Source of the DNA: Deltaproteobacteria bacterium
Lineage (GTDB): Bacteria; Desulfobacterota; Binatia; Bin18
Assembly (NCBI GenBank): GCA_016200595.1
Contig: JACQEL010000546.1
Span: forward strand, 1 to 14,519
Direction of reading: 5' to 3'
DNA length: 14,519 nucleotides
This document shows, piece by piece, positions 6,364-13,903 of the stretch. The position numbers and the translations under genes are program-made. Numbering within the stretch: the first letter of the stretch is position 1; each line of letters starts with the position of its first letter. A model generated the notes under the pieces. It was not told where the DNA came from, ran no database searches, and saw only the letters and a list, made by a program, of their open reading frames with translations.

Positions 6364-7554
6364 TTATTTCTCTCGCTCGCTTGAAGTCAGTGGCGCCATA
6401 TCTTCCTGTCGAGGGTTCCCGTCATTCGCTAAGATTTCTTTATTATGCTCGCCGAGCCGTGGCGCGCGTTGCAGGAGAGTAGAGCGCGCGCCGTCAAAGG
6501 ACAGCGGCAGGCTGAGCATTTTTCCTTCGGTCTCCGGCACGGGATGAATAATGCCGAGCGCCTCGGTCTGTGGCTGGGCTAACACCTCGGGAAGCGTGAG
6601 AATCGGCGCGCAGGGCACCCCGGCTGCCTCTAGTCGCTCCATCCATTCTTCCTTCGTAGCCTGACTCAGAATGCTGCGAATGTCGCCCAGGAGAAAGTCT
6701 TTATGCGCCAGGCGATCCGCATTGGTGCGGAAGCGCGGATCGTCCGCCCATTCCGCGCGATTCAGCACCCGCGCTAATTTGGCGAATAACCGATCGTTGG
6801 CGACGGCGATGATTAGCGGCCCGTTCTTGGTCTCGAAGGCGCCGAACGCCACCTGTCGCGGGCTGCCGGTGGGATGTCGTTCAGGCACCTTGCCGCTCAC
6901 CGAGTATTGGGCGAAGGTGTTGCACAGCCAAAACAGAGCAGTCTCAAAGAGTGAGGTCTCGATCACGCACCCGCGACCAGTGTGATCCCGTTGTCGGAGG
7001 GCGGCAAGGGCGGCGATCGCCGTCCACATGCCGGTGCCGCAATCAACCACGGCCGTTCCCATTCGCAGTGGTGGGCCATTCTCCTCACCAGTCATACTCA
7101 TCAAGCCAGCGAAGGCTTGGAAGAGAATCTCGTAGCCGGGCTTCAGCCGCAGTGGCCCTTGGTGACCAAAGGCGGCGATCGAGCAGTAGATCAGCCGCGG
7201 ATTGAGTGCGAGCAGCGCGCTCGGCCCCAGGCCTAATTCGTCGGCGACCCCGGGCCGCAAGTTCTGAATAAAGATGTCGCCCTCAGCAACCAGGCGGTGG
7301 AGTTGCGCCATTGCGGCGGGGTCTTGGAAATCGATCGTCACCGATCGCTTGTTGCGATTCATCGAATGAAAGGACATGGAGGCGCCCTGGACGAAAGGCG
7401 GCCCCCAGCCGCGCGCATCGTCCCCGCCTTGGGGCCGTTCTACCTTGATGACGTCGGCCCCTAAGCCGGCGAGAATCTCGCCCGCGAACGGGCCAGCCAG
7501 GTTCAGCCCGACTTCAACGACTTTCACTCTCGAGAGTGGCATGGCTGTTTCCAT
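6364..7554 (-). CDS. CaiB/BaiF-family (class III) CoA-transferase (396 aa)
   Basis: It would transfer coenzyme A between carboxylic acids through an enzyme-bound mixed anhydride. The sequence follows the family closely: VKVVEVGLNLAGPFAGEILAGLGADVIKVE at the N-terminus (10-39), RNKRSVTIDF (67-76), DIFIQNLRPGVADELGLG (93-110), IYCSIAAFGHQGP (122-134) and KPGYE (138-142). The expected catalytic aspartate is Asp171 in RMGTAVVDCGTGMWT. The length is normal. The start at 7554 has an AGGA-type site upstream, and Met5 is a reasonable alternative. Family members act on oxalate, carnitine, bile acids, benzylsuccinate, mesaconate and other acids, and the sequence alone does not choose. It stands alone on the - strand, so its substrate is not suggested by a partner gene. 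Confidence 0.93.
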   Translation of the reverse strand: METAMPLSRVKVVEVGLNLAGPFAGEILAGLGADVIKVERPQGGDDARGWGPPFVQGASMSFHSMNRNKRSVTIDFQDPAAMAQLHRLVAEGDIFIQNLRPGVADELGLGPSALLALNPRLIYCSIAAFGHQGPLRLKPGYEILFQAFAGLMSMTGEENGPPLRMGTAVVDCGTGMWTAIAALAALRQRDHTGRGCVIETSLFETALFWLCNTFAQYSVSGKVPERHPTGSPRQVAFGAFETKNGPLIIAVANDRLFAKLARVLNRAEWADDPRFRTNADRLAHKDFLLGDIRSILSQATKEEWMERLEAAGVPCAPILTLPEVLAQPQTEALGIIHPVPETEGKMLSLPLSFDGARSTLLQRAPRLGEHNKEILANDGNPRQEDMAPLTSSEREK

Positions 7555-7590
7555 TGCTTCGTCCTGTTTTTCAGTACAAACGTATGGTCA

Positions 7591-7619
7591 GCCCTACTCC
7601 GGACCGGATTGGGAGTCAA
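7591..7619 (-). promoter_or_regulatory. Low-confidence promoter candidate for the CoA-transferase gene
   Basis: On the - strand TTGACT (7614-7619) is followed 17 bases later by TAGGGC (7591-7596), 36 bases before the start at 7554. The -35 box is good and the -10 poor, the same unusual pattern seen in front of the LLM oxidoreductase gene. A symmetric TCCGGACCGGA overlaps the spacer and could bind a regulator. Confidence 0.25.
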
Positions 7620-7724
7620 GGTTAGGTCGCGGGCCGAAGCCAGACGCACTATGTGTAACTAATGGTGTGAGTTGAAGCGGTGCTTGAACGTGGCTCCACG
7701 CACGGTACTAAACTATATGTGGTG

Positions 7725-9182
7725 TCACCTCCTCCTATAGGGGTTGGGAGCTACGACTTCGAAGAGGCTCATCATGCCCTGGTCCTGATGATGAATGATA
7801 TGACAGTGAAAGACTGTCTTGCCGGTGAAGTCTGCGAAGCGGGTTAGGAAGGTTATGTTGCCGTTGGGCGGTACGTTCATCGTGTCCTGATAACTGTGGG
7901 CGTCGACAGCAACGCCATTGATTTTGGTGACCTGGAACGGATTCATATGGATGTGAAAGGGGTGAGGGACAGCAGGGTTAGTCTGATCATTGTAGATGGT
8001 CCATTCCTCGAGCGCCCCGAGCAGTATGGTCTGATCGACGCGAGTGGGATCGAAGGTCTTCCCATCTATGGTAAATATGGTTCCCTGCGCATTGAAGTGG
8101 ATTGCGCGCGTGTGGTCTACCGTGAAGTTCCGCAGATCGACAAGGGGGATGAGTGTCGATGGTATGTTGCGTCCATGTCCTTTCTTAGCCAGCACGTTAG
8201 CGGTCGCCAGCGTAATCGTCGGATTGCTGGGCCCTTGGAGAATCGTTCCCTGGAGGTTATAGGACCCGGGTGCGCCACCTCTAACCAGCACTTCTGCGCG
8301 TTGGCCTGGGACCAGTACCAAACTCGTCATTTCCACAGGCTCGTCGAAGGGGTTGCCGTCTGCCGCAATCTGGAAGAAAGTGTGGCCTTCCAAGGAAATC
8401 TGGTACAAAGAGGTGACCGTCGCATTCAGCAGTCGCCAGCGCTGGAGCCGATCGTGCTCTAGGGTGATGGTGGGATTGAGCTGGCCATTGATAAAGTGGG
8501 TATGCTTGGCGGGATCGCCCATCCCCGAAGCGCCTGTACCGAAGGTTACGACGTTTCCGTTTATGTCGAACTGTGAGCTCTGCAGCACCAGGAGGCGGTC
8601 GTCGATGTGTCTGATACCGTCTAGTTTGTCCAATCCCCCTGTGATCAACAAGGCGCCAGCCAATCCGCCAAAAATCTGTTGGGTGCCGTTTCCGTGCGCA
8701 TGGGGGTGGTACCAATTCAGCCCAGCCGGATGATCTTGAGGAATGTCGATCTGATAGTCAAAGGTCTCGTCTGGCTCGACGTGGAGTAAGGGGTTGTCAG
8801 AGTTGCCTGACGGGGAGACGTGGAGGCCGTGGGTGTGGAGATTCGTCTCCTGTGCCAAGCTATTCTTAAGCTTGATGAGCAGCTGATCACCAGGACGGAC
8901 CTTCAAGGTGGGGCCAGGGAAGCTCCCGTTGTAGACCCAGACGTTTCTCACCTGACCGCCGACGTTCACCGGAAGGATTTTCTCCTCGAGTGTTATTTTG
9001 AGCACGCCCTTCCTGCTCGTCAGCACAGGCGGCTCAGTTAACTCGTTCGCTGCCAGTGCAGGCGCGAGCCAACCTGGCCGTAATAGAGTCCCGACCGCGG
9101 CCCCCGCAGCTACGCTTACGCCGAGGCCGAGAAAATTACGTCGTGACAGCCTCAAGCGGTGCTCGTCTCGCTCGTGTTCCAT
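7725..9182 (-). CDS. Tat-exported multicopper oxidase, laccase-like (485 aa)
   Basis: A three-cupredoxin-domain copper oxidase that would oxidise metals or phenols outside the cytoplasmic membrane and reduce oxygen to water. The N-terminus is a twin-arginine signal (SRRNFL at 13-18, then a hydrophobic Ala/Gly-rich stretch to about residue 45), so it should be exported folded. All copper ligands are visible: HTHG (His116, 118), WYHPHAHG (His159, 161), HPFHIH (His407 for type 1; His410 and 412) and HCHIIHHQDQGM (His459, Cys460, His461, His465, Met470). The axial Met470 indicates a CueO-like rather than high-potential type 1 site. I see no Met-rich insert of the CueO kind. GAGGAG precedes the ATG at 9182. 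It is divergent from the KimA-like transporter gene; no copper-resistance partner is in the window. Confidence 0.94.
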   Translation of the reverse strand: MEHERDEHRLRLSRRNFLGLGVSVAAGAAVGTLLRPGWLAPALAANELTEPPVLTSRKGVLKITLEEKILPVNVGGQVRNVWVYNGSFPGPTLKVRPGDQLLIKLKNSLAQETNLHTHGLHVSPSGNSDNPLLHVEPDETFDYQIDIPQDHPAGLNWYHPHAHGNGTQQIFGGLAGALLITGGLDKLDGIRHIDDRLLVLQSSQFDINGNVVTFGTGASGMGDPAKHTHFINGQLNPTITLEHDRLQRWRLLNATVTSLYQISLEGHTFFQIAADGNPFDEPVEMTSLVLVPGQRAEVLVRGGAPGSYNLQGTILQGPSNPTITLATANVLAKKGHGRNIPSTLIPLVDLRNFTVDHTRAIHFNAQGTIFTIDGKTFDPTRVDQTILLGALEEWTIYNDQTNPAVPHPFHIHMNPFQVTKINGVAVDAHSYQDTMNVPPNGNITFLTRFADFTGKTVFHCHIIHHQDQGMMSLFEVVAPNPYRRR

Positions 9183-9403
9183 AATGTCTCCTCTTCACCT
9201 TAGGCTCGTGCCCGCGCGAGTCTATCTTAGCCCCGTAGGTCGAGCAACTGAGGCGAGGCGACTTTCGGCAAGAGAAGACTGAAAATGTACTCTGCTACCT
9301 GGGGCGCTGATGGTCCCAGGGGCACGCGACAAGCCCAGAACAAGCTCCACGGCAGTGCGGTCGAAGGATGCGCAGTGAGGGAGGGTATAAGCCGCCCTCA
9401 CCC
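9183..9403. other. Divergent spacer upstream of the multicopper oxidase gene
   Basis: It holds the 5' region of the oxidase gene (ribosome binding site next to 9182) and leads into the + strand promoter at 9404. I see no RNA gene, strong hairpin or convincing - strand promoter in it. Confidence 0.5.
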
Positions 9404-9434
9404 TTGACAGCTCATACGAACTGCCTGGTATGAT
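9404..9434 (+). promoter_or_regulatory. Sigma70-type promoter with extended -10 for the transporter gene
   Basis: A perfect TTGACA (9404-9409) is followed by TGGTATGAT, an extended -10 whose hexamer TATGAT spans 9429-9434. The 19-base spacing is longer than the ideal 17, which the TGn extension may offset. Transcription from about 9441 would give a leader of about 138 bases before the ATG at 9579. I could not match the leader to a known riboswitch. Confidence 0.55.
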
Positions 9435-9578
9435 AGAAAAGCTTGCCTTACTAGATACTTTCCGACGAGGCAGTAGGGAGAGGGCGTTGACCACACTGAA
9501 CAGAAAAAAACAGGTCTCACTGGATCCTTCCCTGCCGCCTGCCCGGAGAAAGTGTCGAGGTGGGCGGAAGGGATACAT

Positions 9579-11654
9579 ATGACATTAACTGACCCGGAGG
9601 CAGAGCCTCCACAGAGGGCAGAGATTTCACCGGGTAACGGGACAATCCCCGACCTTACTCCTCCCGTTCCCACTCTACGGGAACGGGTGCGCATGCTGCT
9701 GATTGGCAAAGCCAAGGACCCCTTGGCACCAGATGTCTTCCGTCACGTCTCCCTGGTAGCCTTTCTTGCCTGGGTGGGTCTCGGCTCTGATGGTCTTTCC
9801 TCCTCCTGTTACGGCCCGGAAGAGGCATTTCTCGCGCTCGGTTCCCACACCTTTTTGGCGCTGGTTCTGGCGGCCCTCATGGCGGTGACCGTCTTCGTCA
9901 TCTCGGCCAGCTATTCGCAGATCATCGAACTTTTTCCGACTGGCGGTGGTGGCTATTTGGTGGCGACCAAGCTGCTCGGGCGTTACCCCGGCTTAGTAGC
10001 CGGGAGCGCGCTGCTGGTGGATTACGTGCTCACCATTACCATCTCTGTTGCCAGCGGCGCTGATGCGATCTTTAGCTTTCTGCCGCTAGCCTACCAGCCT
10101 TATAAGCTCTGGGCAGCGGCGCTGGCGATCGGCATTCTCATCGTGCTCAATCTGCGCGGAGTGAAGGAGTCGGTGACTGTATTGGTGCCGATCTTTTTAG
10201 TTTTTCTGCTGACCCATATCGTCGTGATCGTCTATGGCTTGGCGATTCATCTCGACACGGCGGCGACGGTCATTGCCGACTCATTCCATGAGTCACAGGC
10301 CAGCCTCAAGGAACTGGGCATGTTCGGGATGGGGCTGATCCTCTTGCGCGCTTACAGCTTGGGTGGCGGGACCTACACCGGCATCGAAGCGGTCAGTAAC
10401 GGGCTGCCGATCCTGCGCGAGCCGCGGGTCGAGACCGGCAAGCGCACGATGGTCTACATGTCGATGTCCTTAGCGTTCACCGCTAGCGGCCTCCTCCTCG
10501 CCTATCTCCTCGCTCAGGTTGAGGCGCAGGCGGGGAAGACGCTCAATGCCTCTCTCATCGCGTCATTGGTGCAGGGGTGGAATGTGGGAGCTGTTCCCTT
10601 GGGGACCACATTTTTTCTGGTCACGCTGCTATCCGAAGGGGCGATCCTTTTTGTTGCGGCCCAGACTGGTTTTCTCGACGGACCGCGCGTGCTGGCGAAT
10701 ATGGCGCTCGACTCCTGGGTCCCGCGCCGGTTTTATCAACTGAGCGAGCGACTGGTCACCCAAGATGGCGTGGTACTGATGGGCGGAGCGGCGCTCGCGC
10801 TGTTGTTCTTTACCGGTGGCGATGTCCGTATTTTAGTGGTGCTCTACAGCATCAATGTGTTCTTGACCTTCTCGCTTTCACAGTTGGGCATGTCGCGGCA
10901 CTGGTGGCAAGCGCGCGCGCGCGACCCGGCTTGGCATAAACACCTCTGGATTAACGGGACTGGTTTGGTGCTCACCACGGGGATTCTCATCGCCACCGTC
11001 TCAATCAAATTCAGCGCGGGTGGCTGGGTGACAGTGGTGCTCACCTCGGCGGTAGTCGGCCTCTGTCTCTACATTAACTACCATTACCACGAGGTAGAAA
11101 AAGCCTTGCACCAGCTGGATGAGGTCTTGCTGGAAGTGCCTCTCCCGGAAGAGCCCGCGATGGTGCCGGCGCGCGACCCCAATGCCCCGACGGCGGTATT
11201 TTTTGTGAACGGCTTCAATGGCTTAGGCATTCACTCGGTCCTGGCGGTTCCCCGCTCGTTCGGCACGCACTTCAAGAACTTCGTGTTTGTCTCGGTCGGA
11301 GTGATCGACTCCAGCCGGTTTAAGGGGCGGGAAGAAATCGACAACTTACGCCGCCAGACTGAGGAAAATCTGGAGCGGTATGTCCATTTCGTCAAACGCC
11401 AGGGCGCCTATGCCGAGTACTGGTATGCGCTCGGAACTGATCCGATCGACGAACTGGAGCACTTGGCCTACGAGGTGGCACAGCGCTTTCCCCGGTCGGT
11501 GTTCTTCGCCGGGAAACTTGTCTTCCAGCAGGAGGGATTCTGGCACAAGGTGTTACACAACCAGGCCGCGTTTACCCTGCAGCGCCGTTTGCAGTTCGCT
11601 GGGCTGCAAATGATGGTGTTACCGATTAGGGCGATGCCGGAGAGAAGAGCGTAA
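9579..11654 (+). CDS. KimA-like APC-superfamily permease, probable potassium importer (691 aa)
   Basis: A membrane transporter with a polar N-terminal tail (1-55), about twelve helices (about 56-500) and a cytoplasmic C-terminal domain (about 505-691). This plan matches KimA (YdaO) of Bacillus subtilis, a proton-coupled K+ importer. Supporting motifs are GSDGLSSSCYGPEE (69-82), FPTGGGGYLVA (119-129), DYVLTITISVASGA (148-161) and YSLGGGTYTGIEAVSNG (259-275). Asp71 and Tyr78 have the spacing of the KimA residues I recall as Asp36 and Tyr43, and Asp148 and Thr152 fit the recalled Asp117 and Thr121; these pairings need an alignment. The ATG at 9579 is preferred because GGAAGGGA lies just upstream; a GTG at 9552 would add nine residues. 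A plain amino-acid permease is the alternative, but the large C-terminal domain favours KimA. Confidence 0.88.
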   Translation: MTLTDPEAEPPQRAEISPGNGTIPDLTPPVPTLRERVRMLLIGKAKDPLAPDVFRHVSLVAFLAWVGLGSDGLSSSCYGPEEAFLALGSHTFLALVLAALMAVTVFVISASYSQIIELFPTGGGGYLVATKLLGRYPGLVAGSALLVDYVLTITISVASGADAIFSFLPLAYQPYKLWAAALAIGILIVLNLRGVKESVTVLVPIFLVFLLTHIVVIVYGLAIHLDTAATVIADSFHESQASLKELGMFGMGLILLRAYSLGGGTYTGIEAVSNGLPILREPRVETGKRTMVYMSMSLAFTASGLLLAYLLAQVEAQAGKTLNASLIASLVQGWNVGAVPLGTTFFLVTLLSEGAILFVAAQTGFLDGPRVLANMALDSWVPRRFYQLSERLVTQDGVVLMGGAALALLFFTGGDVRILVVLYSINVFLTFSLSQLGMSRHWWQARARDPAWHKHLWINGTGLVLTTGILIATVSIKFSAGGWVTVVLTSAVVGLCLYINYHYHEVEKALHQLDEVLLEVPLPEEPAMVPARDPNAPTAVFFVNGFNGLGIHSVLAVPRSFGTHFKNFVFVSVGVIDSSRFKGREEIDNLRRQTEENLERYVHFVKRQGAYAEYWYALGTDPIDELEHLAYEVAQRFPRSVFFAGKLVFQQEGFWHKVLHNQAAFTLQRRLQFAGLQMMVLPIRAMPERRA

Positions 11655-11706
11655 CCCGTGCCGAGAGCACGAGCCTCAAGCGAGGGCAATTTCCCTGCGA
11701 AGGCAT

Positions 11707-11766
11707 CCTGGGAGCGCGACCAGCTTGGTCGCTTTTCACAGCGGGCGGGACGCCCGCGCTCCCAGG
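11707..11766. repeat. Three-way-junction palindrome (outer stem plus two hairpins)
   Basis: The outer arms CCTGGGAGCG (11707-11716) and CGCTCCCAGG (11757-11766) are exact reverse complements. They enclose two perfect 7-base-pair hairpins with 3-base loops: GCGACCA / TGGTCGC (11716-11732, loop GCT) and GCGGGCG / CGCCCGC (11741-11757, loop GGA). The 8-base linker between them is TTTTCACA. It lies in the spacer between the convergent transporter and SDR genes. Confidence 0.85.
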
Positions 11767-11830
11767 AGAGGACTCATAAGAGTCAGCGTGTAGTGTGTGC
11801 TTGCGCACCGGTGCTTTGCCCCAGCGCTGT

Positions 11831-11847
11831 GGTGCGCGGAGCGCACC
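11831..11847. repeat. Tight hairpin beside the SDR stop codon
   Basis: GGTGCGC (11831-11837), loop GGA, GCGCACC (11841-11847): a perfect 7-base-pair stem ending 4 bases from the SDR stop codon (11852-11854). No T-run follows on the - strand, so it is not a standard terminator, though it could still protect or end the SDR transcript. Confidence 0.65.
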
Positions 11848-11851
11848 CTCG

Positions 11852-12619
11852 TTATCTCGCCGACGAGCCGCCATCGACCATGTAGACGCCGCCAGTGCAG
11901 TAGCGGCTCTCATCGCTGGCTAAAAACAGCATGACGTGCGCAACCTCTTCAGGAGAACCATAGCGTTGCAAAGGAACACTGGCAGCGATGCGCTGCTTGG
12001 CTTGTTCCGCTGACCCCGGGGCGAAGCCTTCTTCCAGGGACCGCATCATGCGAGTTTCAATGGGGGCGGGGTTCACCGTATTGACGCGGATGCCGGTCGG
12101 CGCACCCTCTAACGCAGCGGTCCGCATCATGCCGATCACTGCATGTTTGCTGGTAATATAGGCCGAGACGCCGGCAGCCCCACGAATTCCTGCGACCGAG
12201 GAGGTGATGATGATGCTGCCGCCCCCACGTTTTTGCATCTCTGGCATGACATACTTGAGCCCCAACCACACCCCTCTGACATTCACCGCCATCACCTGGT
12301 CAAAGATCTCAAGGGGATAGTCGGTAATCGGTTGGACAACGCCTTCAATCCCAGCGTTATTAAGAAAAATGTCGATGCCGCCGTAGCGCTCCACGGCGGC
12401 GCGGACATACTGTTGCGTCTGCTCCGGTTGGGTCACATCGGCGACCGCGTAACTGACTGCCTCGCTGCCAATGTGTTGGACCGCTTGCTGCAGGGGTTTT
12501 TCGCTGAGGTCGACTAAGAGGACGCGCGCTCCCTCGCGCACGAAGAGTTGCCCGGCGGCAATACCAATACCACCCGCTCCGCCGGTAATAATTGCGACCT
12601 TTCCGTCTAAGCGTCCCAT
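11852..12619 (-). CDS. Short-chain dehydrogenase/reductase, NAD-type (255 aa)
   Basis: A classical SDR oxidoreductase for alcohol/ketone interconversion; the substrate is unknown. The Rossmann motif TGGAGGIG is at residues 12-19, and Asp37 at the end of the second strand (VLLVDLSE) favours NAD over NADP. NNAG is at 87-90. The catalytic tetrad is complete: Asn113 in MAVNVRG, Ser141, Tyr154 and Lys158 (YITSK). NPAPIETRMM (183-192) and the C-terminal GGVYMVDGGSSAR are typical of FabG-like and 3-hydroxyacyl or cyclic-alcohol dehydrogenases. The length is standard. AGGAGG lies 6-7 bases before the ATG at 12619. It follows the amidase/NicX-like pair on the same strand, but a 165-base spacer with a twin-hairpin repeat lies between, so co-transcription is doubtful. 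Confidence 0.94.
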   Translation of the reverse strand: MGRLDGKVAIITGGAGGIGIAAGQLFVREGARVLLVDLSEKPLQQAVQHIGSEAVSYAVADVTQPEQTQQYVRAAVERYGGIDIFLNNAGIEGVVQPITDYPLEIFDQVMAVNVRGVWLGLKYVMPEMQKRGGGSIIITSSVAGIRGAAGVSAYITSKHAVIGMMRTAALEGAPTGIRVNTVNPAPIETRMMRSLEEGFAPGSAEQAKQRIAASVPLQRYGSPEEVAHVMLFLASDESRYCTGGVYMVDGGSSAR

Positions 12620-12670
12620 TACTTGCCTCCTAATGATTTTTGCTGAGCAAGATCGGTAATTGAGGTCCCT

Positions 12671-12723
12671 GGTGGCACGGGCTTCTAGCCCGTGCTTTGG
12701 ACAGGCTGGAAGCCTGTCCTACC
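12671..12723. repeat. Twin-hairpin intergenic repeat
   Basis: Two perfect 9-base-pair hairpins with 3-base loops stand side by side: GCACGGGCT / AGCCCGTGC (12675-12695, loop TCT) and GGACAGGCT / AGCCTGTCC (12699-12719, loop GGA). GGT at 12671 can pair with ACC at 12721-12723, giving the same outer-stem-plus-two-arms plan as 11707-11766. The right end CCTACCAT also occurs at 6136-6143, at the foot of a hairpin in the four-unit array. Confidence 0.85.
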
Positions 12724-12784
12724 ATTTCCTGGGCGGCAGACACATTATCGATTCAGTGCGTCAAATCTCATGAACTGGTGGTGC

Positions 12785-13867
12785 TCACCGCGCTGCGCGC
12801 GGAACTCTCAGCTGCTGGTCAACAAACTTCCCGCGCTCAATAATGACTTCGTTGTCGAGGATCACCGTGCAATCGCGCATCGGTACGTCGTAATGACCTG
12901 GGGTATTGCGTTTTCCTCCACCCTGAGTGTTGGGACCGGTGGAAAACAAAAAGTTTCCTGGAAAGGTGCGGGCCGCGGCCCGGCTCCGTTCTGGCGCGTC
13001 TCCATGCAGGGCGATGCCGTACCACAGCGCCTGCGGATTCAGTCCCCACCCGAGGTGAGAGACGGCATAGGGATCTCGATCCTCGGCGTGTCGTTTGTTG
13101 TCCGCGAGCCAGTCCGCCATGAGTTTGGCATCCAGACCACCCTCGATGTTGGTAATGAAGCCGTCACGGATCTCCAGTCGGACGGCATCCTGCACGTACC
13201 GACAATACGGCAGGATGATGATATCGCCCGGCTGAAACACCACCGTGCCGTTGGCCGATCCCTCGTTGGGAAAAGTGTGCACGTGGCCGGCGCCCCAGTG
13301 GTCAAAGTGCCCGGGCTCGTCGGCAAACCCATACTGGCTCATGACCGGATATTCACCGCAGCGGTAATGGGGATCGGTGCCCGCCGCGCTGAGAATCCTC
13401 GCCTCCCGGGTGCGCTCGAGCCGTCGGTGAGCTTGCAGTACGGCTTCTTTGAGGCCCGGCGGCGCCATCAATTGTTCCAACTCATCCGGTCCGTCGATGA
13501 TCATCAACACCCGCGTGCCGCCACCCAATACCTCTTTGAGCCAGCCGGTAAAAAGCGGGACGTGGAAGCACACTACCAGATCGGCTGCCTTGACTGCCTC
13601 CAGCGTGCCCTTACACTTTCCTACGGTGGCTACGCCTACCTTGGTCCACGAGGGGATCGAGTTGACGCACATTTCGTATACATCCGCGCCCAGCTCGTCT
13701 GCCGCCGCGAACGACGCCTCGACATATTCCCGCCGGGTGGAGAGGTCAGTCAGCAAGACCAGGGTCTCTCCCGCGCGTACCTGACTCAAAGTGAACTCTT
13801 TGCGGTACAGCAACCCGAGCTTGGCTGGATTGACTTCTTGTTCCCGCATGCTCGCGTGCATGGCCAT
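12785..13867 (-). CDS. NicX-like / M29-aminopeptidase-fold metalloprotein (360 aa)
   Basis: The protein resembles the family holding M29 aminopeptidases (often annotated leucyl aminopeptidase) and NicX, the iron enzyme that cleaves the ring of 2,5-dihydroxypyridine in nicotinate breakdown. His271 (SHLGWGLNP), His325 and Asp327 (GHYDVPM) have nearly the spacing of the iron ligands I recall for Pseudomonas NicX (His265, His318, Asp320): 54 and 2 here, 53 and 2 there. The length of 360 is close to NicX (about 350) and shorter than typical M29 peptidases (about 410). Other features are FQPGDIIILPYCRYVQ (211-226) and GHFDHWGAGHVHTFPNEG (186-203). AAGGAG lies 8 bases before the ATG at 13867. The amidase gene ends 36 bases upstream on the same strand, so the two are probably one operon. 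Ring cleavage is possible but unproven; a peptidase-like hydrolase is the alternative. Confidence 0.8.
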   Translation of the reverse strand: MAMHASMREQEVNPAKLGLLYRKEFTLSQVRAGETLVLLTDLSTRREYVEASFAAADELGADVYEMCVNSIPSWTKVGVATVGKCKGTLEAVKAADLVVCFHVPLFTGWLKEVLGGGTRVLMIIDGPDELEQLMAPPGLKEAVLQAHRRLERTREARILSAAGTDPHYRCGEYPVMSQYGFADEPGHFDHWGAGHVHTFPNEGSANGTVVFQPGDIIILPYCRYVQDAVRLEIRDGFITNIEGGLDAKLMADWLADNKRHAEDRDPYAVSHLGWGLNPQALWYGIALHGDAPERSRAAARTFPGNFLFSTGPNTQGGGKRNTPGHYDVPMRDCTVILDNEVIIERGKFVDQQLRVPRAAR

Positions 13868-13903
13868 ACGCGCAACTCCTTCTCGCAGGTGTTTACGGTC
13901 AGT

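Noticed and set aside
7896..8462. A 188-codon + strand frame opposite the multicopper oxidase
   Set aside because: The - strand frame carries all copper ligands and a Tat signal; this one has no motif or start signal.
9435..9578. A c-di-AMP (ydaO-type) riboswitch in the transporter leader
   Set aside because: Sought because kimA genes often have one, but I could not find its conserved sequence blocks by eye. A covariance-model search would be decisive.
9552..9578. GTG at 9552 as the start of the transporter
   Set aside because: It would add nine residues unlike the family, while the ATG at 9579 has GGAAGGGA at a normal distance.
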